Source: an uncultured Parabacteroides sp.
Lineage (GTDB): Bacteria; Bacteroidota; Bacteroidia; Bacteroidales; Tannerellaceae
Assembly (NCBI GenBank): GCA_900541965.1
Contig: UQLN01000011.1
Location: 29,609 to 93,608, forward strand
DNA length: 64,000 nt
Direction: 5' to 3'
This document shows, one piece after another, positions 54,661 to 62,510 of this stretch. The notes below the pieces were generated by a model. The model saw only the letters and a program-made list of their open reading frames with translations. It did no database searches and had not been told where the DNA came from. Position 1 is the stretch's first letter, and each line of letters begins with the position of its first letter. The translations under genes were made by a program, and so were the position numbers.

Positions 54661-56613
54661 TTACCAGAATATTTGTTTTCCTTCTTTGTATTCGAAGATC
54701 CGTTCATCTTTTCCTCTTGTATGATTTTTCAAATAGAGCAAAGCACCTTTTGGAGCCATGAAATTTAATGAATCGGAAACAGCCGTTTGTATGCCGGCCG
54801 ATACCCATTCATGGTCCAGATAGAACATTTCATATGAATCCCCTTTCCGGATAAAGTTGTCGGAGTTTCTCGGAGTAAAAGCGATACGGGCTATTGAACA
54901 GGCTTTTCCTAAATCCAGGCCACTCCATCCTCCATCAGGAAAACGATAGTCAAAAGAGGTATACGGGTTTCCATCAAATACATTTCTATAATCATGTATA
55001 CCATCGAAACTTCCGGGTGTACCGATTACTTTTCCTTTTAAGGCAACCGTATCTACATTATTTTCATAAAATGCCACTTCACTAATATTGCAATGGCTTC
55101 CTTTCGGACCTTTATAACGGACATATCGATATTTTTTATCGGTAGCCGGAGAAACAACGGTTATCAACCTTCTCGGTTCGTCTTTTATCTGAAATAACGT
55201 ATCCGCATGGCTAAAATCCGGAGCATTACTTCCTTCAAAAATTCCATTTACCATACGGTTAAGGAAATATTCATAGAAGAAATGGAATTTAAACAAAACA
55301 GTAACTTGTTCCATTTCCTGTCCCGGTGTAAAAAAACGAATCGTACCATGCTCCGCATCTACGTGAAAAGGATCTGAAAGCATCTCCAATCCCTCTTTTG
55401 TCGAATGTGCCAAACGGCATACTACTCCTCCTTTTACATCTTTGAAGCACACTTTATTTTCAAGGAGATAACCATAGTCTACCGGTTTCCATTGTTGTCT
55501 TGCGGAGAGACAAAGCCAGATAGGTTCAGACTTTTTTATCCGCTTATATAACTTTGTACCGGATATTTCTACCGGGAAACAACCGGAGCCGGCATATATT
55601 TTTGTTATATCCTTTATTTGTCCGGTTCTGAAATAGGAGGGAACCGGCAGTCCGGAAGCATTAAATTGTTCTTTCAGAGAGTTGTTTGTACTAAAAGTAT
55701 GCCTGTATATCTTTCCGGCGGATAAATATACCTCCGGGGCTTTTCTTATTTCGGAATAGGTCAGTATTTCTATCATATACGTATTTTGCTCTTTATCGAG
55801 TACAAAATTCCACATATGCGGTGAATTATTATCGCCCCTTAAAGGGACTTCATCTATGCCGCAAGGAATACCCAAAGCCCTCATTACATAGATAACAGCG
55901 TCAGCATGTTCCCTGCATGTTCCGGATTTCCATTCTACACAGACCTGAGGACCTGTATGAGGAGTAATGGCCAGTTGCTCCGTATATTTTATATTTCCTT
56001 CCCTGCGGAACGTATCCAGTAACGCTTGTGCTGCAAAGGCCGGATCTTCTGCTTCCGGAAGTTTACGGATACTGTCCAAAAGCGGATTATATTTCTCATA
56101 AATTTGTTTTCTCCAATAGGTTAAAGGTTCGTCGCCAGTCCGATAGGGCAGAATATATTCGCAGAAATTTTCAAAAGAGACATGCTTTCCCCACGGTTGT
56201 TCTTCCCATACCCTGAATGCTTCATCAATATTCTCTACCAGATATGCAGAATCTACATTTAATAAATCATATTCCATATTCAGTGCAGAGTACGAGAATG
56301 GACCATATTTCAGTGCCAACGAATCCCGTATAGAAGCTGGATGCTGGTCCGTCGTAGCGAATAGCTTATATTGTTCCATCTGCCTATCGAGCGTTTTTCC
56401 TGTATAATAATAGTAGTAAGGCATATTTTCTATCAGGAATTGCGCAGCCTTCAATTTAAGAGTATCAGCCTGATAATGGTTAAGGACTTTCTCTAACTCT
56501 TTCCTGTTATTGCCTGCTAAAGAAAGAGCCTGCTCCAAATATGTATTTTTATTCCCCTGCCATGAACAGGAAAATAAACAAAAAGCAAAAAAGATAATCA
56601 GGTATAGTTTCAT
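54661..56613 (-). CDS. Transglutaminase-like lipoprotein with C-terminal discoidin-type domain
   Basis: 650 residues. Lipobox LFSC attaches lipid at Cys16. The papain-like core has Cys233 in SGTCREHAD and His266 in SPHMWNFV, as in transglutaminase-fold proteases and cyclases; a third catalytic Asp probably follows near residue 280. A C-terminal beta-sandwich (about 500-620, FDGNPYTSFDYRFPDGGWSGLDLGK) resembles F5/8 or discoidin carbohydrate-binding modules. Cross-linking or cleavage of a cell-surface target is possible. It leads a three-gene operon with lepB and the ligase. Confidence 0.82.
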   Translation of the reverse strand: MKLYLIIFFAFCLFSCSWQGNKNTYLEQALSLAGNNRKELEKVLNHYQADTLKLKAAQFLIENMPYYYYYTGKTLDRQMEQYKLFATTDQHPASIRDSLALKYGPFSYSALNMEYDLLNVDSAYLVENIDEAFRVWEEQPWGKHVSFENFCEYILPYRTGDEPLTYWRKQIYEKYNPLLDSIRKLPEAEDPAFAAQALLDTFRREGNIKYTEQLAITPHTGPQVCVEWKSGTCREHADAVIYVMRALGIPCGIDEVPLRGDNNSPHMWNFVLDKEQNTYMIEILTYSEIRKAPEVYLSAGKIYRHTFSTNNSLKEQFNASGLPVPSYFRTGQIKDITKIYAGSGCFPVEISGTKLYKRIKKSEPIWLCLSARQQWKPVDYGYLLENKVCFKDVKGGVVCRLAHSTKEGLEMLSDPFHVDAEHGTIRFFTPGQEMEQVTVLFKFHFFYEYFLNRMVNGIFEGSNAPDFSHADTLFQIKDEPRRLITVVSPATDKKYRYVRYKGPKGSHCNISEVAFYENNVDTVALKGKVIGTPGSFDGIHDYRNVFDGNPYTSFDYRFPDGGWSGLDLGKACSIARIAFTPRNSDNFIRKGDSYEMFYLDHEWVSAGIQTAVSDSLNFMAPKGALLYLKNHTRGKDERIFEYKEGKQIFW

Positions 56614-56725
56614 TTTATTTAGTAAGTTTTTACACTGTCATTTTCTATTAAAAATATACGGATATCCCAACATTTGATGGGAATAGTAAAACGGAGAAGG
56701 GCATTCCGGGGGATTTCATTGTATG

Positions 56726-56896
56726 TTACGTGTAATTTCTTTTTTGAGACTTATCCGGTATGATTTTATGAATACTATCGATTGGACTCACATGAAAAGG
56801 CACTGTAATAAAACGTAGATTAGTTCCATTTGGAGAATCGGCAATAATAAAAACATTATCACCAAGTCTTCTTTTACATTGAAAGCCCTTACCGGT
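56726..56896 (-). pseudogene. C-terminal gene remnant, 56 codons
   Basis: In the otherwise gene-free 300 bases between two genes, a minus-strand frame is open from an in-frame TAA (56897-56899) to TAA at 56726-56728. It reads plausible protein (GDNVFIIADSPNGTNLRF, then IDSIHKIIPDKS) without a start codon or promoter. It looks like the tail of a lost exported protein; I cannot name the family. Confidence 0.4.
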
Positions 56897-56913
56897 TTAA
56901 AATGTTTGAATAA

Positions 56914-57963
56914 TTACAGATAAGTATACAATAATATATTATCTTCATTTATGTCGGGATTAATTCCATAAATAATACCCTGTTTCTCATTTACAGCAAA
57001 AGCAGAAATAGATTGTTCCAAATTTAATTTTTTAACAGGTTCTCCTTGCCAATTGTATATTTCAATAATTGAAGAATGATTTTTGTCTAAATCTCCCCAT
57101 GGGATGCCTGAATATAGTGCATAAATATTATTTTCTGTGCATACAATATATTCATAATATACAATATTGTTATCAACATTATATTTAAACTTTCCTCTTC
57201 CTTTTTTGAAAGTATAAAAATTAGGGTGTTTTTCTGTTCCAATATACTTCTCTATATTTATTTTATTGTTTCTTATAGTCCCAATTTCTATTCTATCAAT
57301 AAAAAAATAGCCAAAAGCCACTTTGTTTTGATAAGAAGAAATCCAATAATCATCAAATTCTGTGTAATAATCTTTACCCATTTCTTTGGAAAGATCAAAA
57401 GTGTTTTTTATAACATCTAACTGTATTTTAGAGGAAAAATCCCATAATTCACGAGAGCTTATTTTACTATTACTCCTTTTTAATAAATATTTGTTTTTGT
57501 CGATGTAATTTATTTCCCAAAAGAAGCGATTATCATTAGTACTAAAAGTAAATTTGTCAATTAATACTGAGTTAGTATCCGTTAGTAAAAAAGTTGCATA
57601 CTTATCTGTAGCATGATCTCTAAGTGAAAATTCATTATTAGGTGTGTTTTTTATTATTGATGGCATAAGATATTCTTCTGGTGCATTTCCTTGAGGACAA
57701 AATTTATATAAAAAGCTGAAATCCTTCAAGGAATATACGTAGTAAAAAAAATCGGCATTTACATTAGCATCTCGTAACACAATATAGTCTTTATATTTAT
57801 AGATATTATCTATTTTGATAATTTCATTAATTGATATGTATTTGGGAGATAAATTTATTGTAGATGGAAATTCCTTTATATATTTATTATTATCTTGACA
57901 AGATAAAATAAAAATGATCAATATAAAGGGTGAAAAAATCAAAAACTTTTTTACGTGTAACAT
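56914..57963 (-). CDS. BF3164-like six-bladed propeller lipoprotein (1)
   Basis: 349 residues from ATG 57963. The frame extends to 58149, but that extension runs through the peptide gene on the same strand and lacks a signal, so it is rejected. Lipobox FILSC puts lipid on Cys22. Blades with repeated Tyr, Asp and Lys strands follow (IYKYKDYIVLRD, NGEPVKKL-type turn as IYNWQGEPVKKLNL). Members of this group are exported beta-propellers of unknown ligand, and many copies sit beside NVEALA genes. It is 55 bases after the first peptide gene. Confidence 0.8.
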   Translation of the reverse strand: MLHVKKFLIFSPFILIIFILSCQDNNKYIKEFPSTINLSPKYISINEIIKIDNIYKYKDYIVLRDANVNADFFYYVYSLKDFSFLYKFCPQGNAPEEYLMPSIIKNTPNNEFSLRDHATDKYATFLLTDTNSVLIDKFTFSTNDNRFFWEINYIDKNKYLLKRSNSKISSRELWDFSSKIQLDVIKNTFDLSKEMGKDYYTEFDDYWISSYQNKVAFGYFFIDRIEIGTIRNNKINIEKYIGTEKHPNFYTFKKGRGKFKYNVDNNIVYYEYIVCTENNIYALYSGIPWGDLDKNHSSIIEIYNWQGEPVKKLNLEQSISAFAVNEKQGIIYGINPDINEDNILLYTYL

Positions 57964-58018
57964 ATTTATAGTATGAAGAAAAGATTGTGTAATTTTATTT
58001 ACACAATCTTTATGTTGT

Positions 58019-58261
58019 TTAACATCTATTTTTGCATTTACCTGTATATCTTTTACAATCACAAGCAATACCTCCACCTGAATTTCCTGACCATTCTTTA
58101 CATGAATCACTACAACTTGAACTCTCTCCACTTGCCAATGCTTCAACATTAGCCAATGCCAGTTCAGATATAACTATTTCATTTTTTTCTTGATTGAAAT
58201 TCCATGTTGCTGCAACAGCAATAGCTACAGTTACGATAATTCCTAATATACGCCTTTTCAT
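58019..58261 (-). CDS. NVEALA-family precursor peptide (1), six-cysteine core
   Basis: 80 residues. A basic start and hydrophobic stretch (5-18) make a signal-like leader. The family motif NVEALA spans 38-43 and is followed by SGE. The segment after it, residues 44-80, has six cysteines (50, 54, 67, 69, 76, 80) and many Ser, Gly and Lys, and fits a secreted disulfide-bonded peptide. Ala41-Leu42-Ala43 forms an A-x-A cleavage site, but it lies about 25 residues past the hydrophobic stretch, further than usual. No enzyme genes for other modifications are adjacent. Confidence 0.82.
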   Translation of the reverse strand: MKRRILGIIVTVAIAVAATWNFNQEKNEIVISELALANVEALASGESSSCSDSCKEWSGNSGGGIACDCKRYTGKCKNRC

Positions 58262-58414
58262 TGTATTTGCATAATTTTTAATTTGTTGTTAAACTATTTT
58301 TCGCTTATTCTATTTAGATTGATATAATAATTATTAAAATACTAAATTGTCATCTACACCTCCCTTCTGTAATTTGACAAAGTTTAATAGAAGGGCTTAG
58401 AAATTGTTAAAATT
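58262..58414. other. 153-base leader between the thioredoxin-DUF1573 gene and peptide 1
   Basis: CCCTTCT and AGAAGGG pair over a 20-base AT-rich loop, on the order of 58372-58398. No T-run follows on the minus strand, so it may be a leader structure rather than a terminator. A perfect -7 box was not found, so peptide 1 may be read from upstream. Confidence 0.35.
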
Positions 58415-59272
58415 CTATCCATTTCCCCTAATTTTTACTTTGACAGGCCTGTTTGTGTTACATCTGATTGTTACAGTTTCATCGAAAAAGCCTGTATCTT
58501 TCGGTGTAACTGTTACTTCTACCCGTAGAGTATCGCCGGGCTTTGCCGGTTTTTTATCATACGTGGCTGTTGTACAACCACATGTGGTATTAATATCTGT
58601 TATTACAAGGGGATTGTTTCCTGTATTTATTATTTCAAACGTGTTTGTTTTAATTGTACCCTTTGGAATATTGCCAAAGTCGATTTCGTTATTTATTGCT
58701 TCGGCTGTTGTCTTAATATGCTTTACCGGATTCTCTTTCCCTGTTAATTGTTTTAGATATAAATCTTTGACCGCAGAGTTATGTATCGGATTTCCCAATG
58801 CTATGACTTTATTATCTTTATCCAATAGGAATGTCTGAAACATTATATCTGCGGGAAACTTATTTAATAGATTTAGTTTATTTCTATGATCCACACAGAC
58901 TGGACGGTCGAATTTATCTATTTTTAATATATAACGTAACTCTTTGTCATCTTTCGATTGAAAGAAAAAGAGGAAGGGGACTTGGCTATTTGTAGCCGAA
59001 TCAACATACTCTATCAGTTTTTTCCATTTAGGTAACTGTAGTTTACAGCTCGTACATCCTATGGAATCAATATAGATTAAAACTTTATATTGTGATTGTG
59101 GAATCTGATAATCCACAGTGTCTGTCACAAAGCGGGTAAAAGTTATATCTTTTGGAAATAGAATTTCTTTCCCTTGCCATTCATTAACAAGACGGGTGAT
59201 TCTTTCCTTTTCGTTTTCTTTACAGGAAGAGACCAATAGAAGTAAAGATAATATTAGTAATAGTTGTTTCAT
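58415..59272 (-). CDS. Lipoprotein with thioredoxin-like and DUF1573 domains
   Basis: 285 residues. Lipobox VSSC, lipid on Cys17. A thioredoxin-like domain has the pair Cys73-x-x-Cys76 (IGCTSCKLQL). Residues 195-285 form a DUF1573 immunoglobulin-like domain (DFGNIPKG, TTCGCTTATYDKKPAKPGDT). A redox-active, membrane-bound protein within a cluster that encodes cysteine-rich peptides could set their disulfides; this is inference. It lies 8 bases after the second propeller gene and 153 bases before the first peptide gene. Confidence 0.87.
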   Translation of the reverse strand: MKQLLLILSLLLLVSSCKENEKERITRLVNEWQGKEILFPKDITFTRFVTDTVDYQIPQSQYKVLIYIDSIGCTSCKLQLPKWKKLIEYVDSATNSQVPFLFFFQSKDDKELRYILKIDKFDRPVCVDHRNKLNLLNKFPADIMFQTFLLDKDNKVIALGNPIHNSAVKDLYLKQLTGKENPVKHIKTTAEAINNEIDFGNIPKGTIKTNTFEIINTGNNPLVITDINTTCGCTTATYDKKPAKPGDTLRVEVTVTPKDTGFFDETVTIRCNTNRPVKVKIRGNG

Positions 59273-59280
59273 TTTTGTTT

Positions 59281-60324
59281 TTACATTTTGAATTCCAAGA
59301 TAGGTTCATCTTTTTCAACACAAGTTGCAATAATTGTTTTTGTTTTTTCATTAACATCTATTCCGTAAACAGGATAATCCAGTGTGTATTTACGAACCGG
59401 ATTCCCTTTTAAATCAAATACATAAATATATCTTCCGCCATCTTCCGGCTTTTTACCTTGCTGATAAATTACTTCTTTTTCTTTAAACGATACACCATGA
59501 AAAACGGAATAAATATATTGGTCGGTTATCCGTATATCACTAAATCCCATGATACCGGTTGGAATACCTTCCGTACCGACTGTTTGAAATTGAGGCTCTC
59601 CGTTAGGGCCGTATAGAACAGTATGTGTATTTTCTTTCAGGTTGTATATTTCAATTGCTTCCCCCAGTTGGGTCACCATAGCATAAATGCCTTTTTGAGG
59701 ATTGTAGTCTGTAAAACTCCTCCATGCTTGAGCTAATGCGGGACGAACTTCTTTTTTATTGTTTATCTCAGTAGGTATTTCGCCTACGTTTTTAAAAGAT
59801 TTACCACTGTAGTCTACTTGATGATAACGAAAATCTCCTAAATAGTCTGTTATTAGAAAACAAGTATCTGTTGCATAAAAATCGAGAGAACGGACTAATT
59901 GCCTATCTAATGGTATTATTTGCTCCCGTTTGGCTGTTACTTTTTGAGGATCGATTGACCAACGTGAAATTTGCATCCTGTTGGCATCTAAAGCCCAAAT
60001 TGAATCTAACGAATTGAACTGGAACATTTCAGCAGATAACATCTCTTCCGGAGCTTCCCCACGCTTTCCAAATGAAACTAAATGTTTCCATTCAGGGTAG
60101 GAGAAGGCATGAAAATAGTAATCGATGTTATGTAAATCCATAACAATGGCAACGCTGTCTCTAACCGTTACCCGAAATGGGTAACGGAAGAGAACAGAGT
60201 CCAGAGATACATCCTGTGCTGTCAAATTCTTTTCTTCAGGAAAAGAACTGTAACGGGGATGGAGATTGGGAGAACTGCTACAGGAAATAAAACTGCTTAT
60301 TATTATAAGAAGGATGTATTTCAT
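59281..60324 (-). CDS. BF3164-like six-bladed propeller lipoprotein (2)
   Basis: 347 residues with lipobox FISC (lipid on Cys15). The family features GKRGEAPEEMLSAEMFQFN, a mid-protein DFRYHQVDYSGK and, near the end, RYIYVFDLKGNPVRKYTLDYPVYGIDVN are clear. Its ATG overlaps the stop of the second peptide gene by 4 bases (TCAT on the plus strand), so it is translated with the peptide. Ligand unknown. Confidence 0.85.
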   Translation of the reverse strand: MKYILLIIISSFISCSSSPNLHPRYSSFPEEKNLTAQDVSLDSVLFRYPFRVTVRDSVAIVMDLHNIDYYFHAFSYPEWKHLVSFGKRGEAPEEMLSAEMFQFNSLDSIWALDANRMQISRWSIDPQKVTAKREQIIPLDRQLVRSLDFYATDTCFLITDYLGDFRYHQVDYSGKSFKNVGEIPTEINNKKEVRPALAQAWRSFTDYNPQKGIYAMVTQLGEAIEIYNLKENTHTVLYGPNGEPQFQTVGTEGIPTGIMGFSDIRITDQYIYSVFHGVSFKEKEVIYQQGKKPEDGGRYIYVFDLKGNPVRKYTLDYPVYGIDVNEKTKTIIATCVEKDEPILEFKM

Positions 60325-60557
60325 TGTGGTCTGAGACTGAGATAGGTATATTTTTTATCATGTTTAAAACCTGCACAATCAATAGACCCTACACCTATAC
60401 AAAAATAATCACCATTACCTTCTCCACTTGCTAAAGCTTCCACATTATCAAAAAACAAATTATTAATGACTGGAATAGAAGGAGAAGTCATTGATAAATA
60501 AGTTGCGACGCTTACACAAGCTAAAACTAATAATGTTTTTAAGTACTTTTTTTTCAT
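60321..60557 (-). CDS. NVEALA-family precursor peptide (2), two-cysteine core
   Basis: 78 residues with a basic start and hydrophobic stretch (about 7-22). NVEALA is again at exactly 38-43 and is followed by SGEG. The tail (44-78) has two cysteines (53, 61), many aromatic residues and Lys, and differs from peptide 1 almost completely. It is the first gene of the leftward cluster, overlaps the propeller gene and has its own promoter region. Confidence 0.85.
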   Translation of the reverse strand: MKKKYLKTLLVLACVSVATYLSMTSPSIPVINNLFFDNVEALASGEGNGDYFCIGVGSIDCAGFKHDKKYTYLSLRPQ

Positions 60558-60585
60558 GAGATTTTTATAATTTGAGAATTAGGTA

Positions 60586-60616
60586 CAAAGGAAAAAGATA
60601 GAGAAGAAAAGAACAA
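60586..60616 (-). promoter_or_regulatory. Promoter for the NVEALA operon
   Basis: On the minus strand TTCCTTTG (60586-60593), one mismatch from TAnnTTTG, is preceded after 20 bases by TTG (60614-60616). The gap to ATG 60557 is about 30 bases. Confidence 0.5.
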
Positions 60617-60625
60617 TTTTTTTTA

Positions 60626-60647
60626 CGGACACTTTTCGGACACTTTG
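60626..60647. promoter_or_regulatory. 11-base direct repeat in the divergent control region
   Basis: CGGACACTTTT and CGGACACTTTG lie head to tail with no gap, just upstream of the TTG of the leftward promoter. OmpR-type proteins bind two such half-sites one helix turn apart. The nearest gene on the other side encodes a winged-helix regulator. Confidence 0.55.
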
Positions 60648-60727
60648 TTTGTCTTTGATTATCAACTGCTTTTTAACAAAAAAAATAGATCGTATTGTAT
60701 ATGTTAGATTTTCTTTAAGGGATTATT

Positions 60728-60735
60728 TACCTTTG
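60728..60735 (+). promoter_or_regulatory. -7 box for the membrane regulator gene
   Basis: TACCTTTG matches TAnnTTTG. It sits 24 bases before ATG 60759. The earlier ATG at 60744 would be within or very near the transcript start. Confidence 0.5.
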
Positions 60736-60758
60736 TATACTAAATGGCTGTATATTTT

Positions 60759-61748
60759 ATGAAGAAATATAAACGACTTTATTTGGGGGGAATAATATGT
60801 ATTTGCATTACTACATTATTTGTTTTTGTATTACGACATGAAGTTTTACAGAAAAAAAGAGAATTGCTTCTCCTTTCTGACCGTACTTTTGAGCAAGCAG
60901 TAAAAAAGGAAATGGCATATAAGATGAAAGATTATCCTATTACCTTTCATTATAGTTCATATCTGTATCAGGATAGTATTTCATGGGAAGAAAAGAATAA
61001 TTGGTGTATACAATCTTATATAACTGATTCAGATATAAATCGAATATGTTTAGATAGTATTTTTCATGCAATTGCTCTTCAACAAAACATACAGGCAAAA
61101 ATGGCTATTTGTTGTAAAATCAATAAAAGGACAACATTTAGTTGTACAGATAGCTCTTTCTATAAAGAAGCACAGCCATTATCTCCTATTATATATCGAT
61201 TTAAAAGTGTACCGGATAGTAATTGTGAATTGCAGGCATATATTTCACTCTCTTTTTGGAGCCTGTTAAAGCAAGTTCCATCTATGGGGTTCATCTTCTC
61301 TTTTTGGCTATTATCAATTGGAACAGTTTTTGGAATTTACTTTTACTGGAATAAAAGACGACAGGCTATACAAATGGCTGAAAATACGATTGTTTTACAT
61401 GATCCTGTATCTCAAGAATGGGAACAGCTTCCAAATGGATTATTGTTAAACGAAAAATCAGGGAAATTAAAACATGAAGAAAATATCATAGAATTAGTCG
61501 AAAATAGACTAAAACTGTTTATCGCTTTTCTCAGAGCTCCGGAATATTTTCTGGCTCATGAAGAAATTTGCGAAAAGGTCTTGGAACGGAAAATAATTGA
61601 CACATTGACCATATCAGACCGTGAAGCTGTGATAACAACAGTTAAGCGCTTGCGTAAAGATTTGGCTTCAATATCTTTTATTGAAATCAAATCGAGCAGG
61701 GGGAAAGGGTATCAATTGGTTTTTCATGAATCGGTGAACAGATTGTAG
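60759..61748 (+). CDS. Membrane-spanning one-component regulator with cytosolic winged-helix domain
   Basis: 329 residues from ATG 60759 (ATG 60744 is possible but very close to the -7 box). From the longer frame, membrane helices fall near 12-30 and 180-201, with the loop between them periplasmic and carrying six cysteines (88, 102, 123, 124, 134, 161). The C-terminal 100 residues form an OmpR/PhoB-type winged helix (HEEICEKVLERKIID, REAVITTVKRLRKDL, SSRGKGYQLVF). This matches the ToxR/CadC plan without a receiver domain. It faces the NVEALA operon and is its probable regulator. Confidence 0.85.
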   Translation: MKKYKRLYLGGIICICITTLFVFVLRHEVLQKKRELLLLSDRTFEQAVKKEMAYKMKDYPITFHYSSYLYQDSISWEEKNNWCIQSYITDSDINRICLDSIFHAIALQQNIQAKMAICCKINKRTTFSCTDSSFYKEAQPLSPIIYRFKSVPDSNCELQAYISLSFWSLLKQVPSMGFIFSFWLLSIGTVFGIYFYWNKRRQAIQMAENTIVLHDPVSQEWEQLPNGLLLNEKSGKLKHEENIIELVENRLKLFIAFLRAPEYFLAHEEICEKVLERKIIDTLTISDREAVITTVKRLRKDLASISFIEIKSSRGKGYQLVFHESVNRL

Positions 61749-61849
61749 CCTTATTTTTATTCTGATTGAAATTTCTGTCTAATTCAAAAGCAATAACCGA
61801 AATATTATCTATCTTATTAAAATCTTGATTATAGAAAAATATCCATATA

Positions 61850-62509
61850 TCATTCTATCTTATAATATACAAACATACAAAGTTCGATTTTGTCAAATAT
61901 TTTTTTATACTCCTTGAATGATGATGGAATATATCCATTTGCTAATTTGCTATTCAAAAAAAGTTCTATATGCTTATCTTCATCATCCATGTATAACAAC
62001 ATTAAAGGGACTATATTAGAGTTATCTATTGGTTTTTCAAATAATTTATATTTTATACGTTTCCCTTCAGGAACATGCATATATCTAAATCCTGTCATAC
62101 CTGGAAAATATGAAAATAAAATTAAATTATTAATTTTAGAAACATCAGGTACTATTTCAAAAAAAATAGTTTCGCCATTCATTAAATTAGGTTGAAACAT
62201 AATTGTTTCATCTAAAAAAGATTTAACAAAATTGCCATATTGGAGTCTATCCGCTTTTAATGTAAAAGAAACACTATCCTTACTAATTTCAACTTTAGTT
62301 TTAAATCTCTCAGCATCTTTGGATGGAATAATATCTCTAGATCTATCATTCTTGTCCACTGTTACTGCTTTTATCCCATTATAGTTCTTTTTATTGATAT
62401 CAATTCTTTTTAATTCATAATTATTAGGTTTTTTCCATTTTTGAGAATATACATCTTGACTAAAGCAACAATATATTGATAAATGAATAAATATGAATAG
62501 TATTTTCAT
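61850..62509 (-). CDS. Exported protein of unknown function in the propeller cluster
   Basis: 219 residues from ATG 62509, where a signal peptide begins (MKILFIFIHLSIYCC, cut near YSQ); the frame reaches 62569 but the extension overlaps the preceding gene. It is rich in Lys, Ile and Asn and probably beta-stranded in the middle. I see no family motif. It starts 1 base after the propeller gene 62511 ends, and so is co-translated. It converges with the regulator gene. Confidence 0.65.
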   Translation of the reverse strand: MKILFIFIHLSIYCCFSQDVYSQKWKKPNNYELKRIDINKKNYNGIKAVTVDKNDRSRDIIPSKDAERFKTKVEISKDSVSFTLKADRLQYGNFVKSFLDETIMFQPNLMNGETIFFEIVPDVSKINNLILFSYFPGMTGFRYMHVPEGKRIKYKLFEKPIDNSNIVPLMLLYMDDEDKHIELFLNSKLANGYIPSSFKEYKKIFDKIELCMFVYYKIE

Positions 62510-62510
62510 C

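Noticed and set aside
57964..58149. In-frame extension of the propeller lipoprotein gene upstream of ATG 57963
   Set aside because: It runs through the NVEALA peptide gene in a different frame, has low-complexity sequence and would hide the lipoprotein signal that begins at 57963.
58019..60557. GG-leader bacteriocin reading of the small peptides
   Set aside because: The motif is NVEALASGE rather than a double-glycine leader, and no peptidase-type ABC exporter is present in the window.
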